Source of the DNA: Planctomycetaceae bacterium | GTDB taxonomy: Bacteria; Planctomycetota; Planctomycetia; Isosphaerales; Isosphaeraceae | Reading direction: 5' to 3' | Length of the DNA: 9,299 nt | Assembly: GCA_019232645.1 (NCBI GenBank) | Contig: JAFANO010000357.1 | Location: forward strand, 1-9,299 | Translations under genes and position numbers: made by a program | Notes under the pieces: model-generated | What the model was told of the DNA's origin: nothing | Seen by the model: only the letters and a program-made list of their open reading frames with translations | The model's database searches: none | Shown here: piece by piece, positions 9,030 to 9,299 of the stretch | How the letters are laid out: each line of letters begins with the position of its first letter | Numbering within the stretch: the first letter of the stretch is position 1

Positions 9030-9299
9030 GGCACCTGTCTCGCATCGGGGGACGGAAACGACCAACGGTTTCGAACGCGGGATCGGGCATCATCGAGGGG
9101 ACGCGACGCGGGGGACTTCGGGAAGGATCGAGCATCGGGATCCCCCCCGCTGAGGCGTCCCCGACCAGATCGCGAGGGTCACCTCACCGATTGACACCCG
9201 AGGGCCCCGCCTGCCCGAACGGGATCTCCGGGGAGCGACCCATGAGGCTCCCCCGGCAGTCCCTGGCGTTTTCCCCGAATCCGTCGCGGCCATTCGTCC
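9030..9299. other. Upstream region of secE, no gene recognised
   Basis: This stretch often holds tuf and tRNA-Trp in other bacteria, but I see neither the end of a tuf gene nor a tRNA cloverleaf. A minus-strand open frame at 9090–9293 encodes a 67-residue Arg/Gly/Ser-rich peptide with no recognisable features and is probably not a gene. No good promoter pair on the minus strand was found, so the secE promoter may lie here unrecognised or further upstream. Confidence 0.5.

Noticed and set aside
9191..9196. A perfect TTGACA on the plus strand
   Set aside because: No -10-like sequence follows at 16–18 nt, and no plus-strand gene is available to be transcribed.
9090..9293. A 67-residue minus-strand frame upstream of secE
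   Set aside because: It is Arg/Gly/Ser-rich, with no Shine-Dalgarno clearly placed and no family resemblance.
9030..9299. tRNA-Trp or the end of tuf, which are common before secE
   Set aside because: A GTTCGAAACC stretch resembles a T-loop, but no acceptor stem, anticodon arm or CCA-like end could be fitted, and no reading frame resembles the EF-Tu C-terminus.

Overview
The window is the conserved secE–nusG–rplK–rplA–rplJ–rplL–rpoB cluster of a very GC-rich bacterium. All recognisable genes lie on the minus strand, so transcription runs from right to left. The set encodes a subunit of the Sec protein-export channel, a transcription elongation factor, four proteins of the ribosomal L1 and L7/L12 stalks and the GTPase centre, and the beta subunit of RNA polymerase. 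From general family resemblance, strong G/C preference at third codon positions, a long acidic Pro/Ala-rich extension on NusG and loose gene spacing, I infer a planctomycete, most likely of the Isosphaeraceae. That placement is an inference made without a database search.

Layout from high to low coordinates (direction of transcription): an apparently non-coding stretch (9030–9299); secE (8502–9029); nusG (7610–8422); a 191-nt gap with a -10-like box; rplK (6993–7418); an unusual 201-nt gap; rplA with a TTG start (6114–6791); rplJ (5522–6076); a 197-nt gap holding two near-identical inverted repeats; rplL (4911–5324); a large 892-nt gap (4019–4910) with several strong hairpins and a candidate extended -10 promoter; rpoB (308–4018); and, instead of rpoC, the start of a small unrecognised Cys/His-containing protein that runs off the left edge (1–175).

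The products work together in gene expression. L11, L1, L10 and L12 complete the large ribosomal subunit and recruit translation factors. NusG binds RNA polymerase, of which RpoB is a catalytic subunit, and couples it to the ribosome or Rho. SecE is part of the membrane channel through which nascent proteins pass. Placing them together allows joint growth-rate and feedback control.

I found no mobile element, CRISPR array, RNA gene or new enzymatic system. The points worth a second look are in the untranslated regions (repeated hairpins, possible alternative RNA pairings, an unusually long rplL–rpoB spacer), the NusG extension, the rplA start, the rifampicin-region substitutions in RpoB and the small gene downstream of rpoB.
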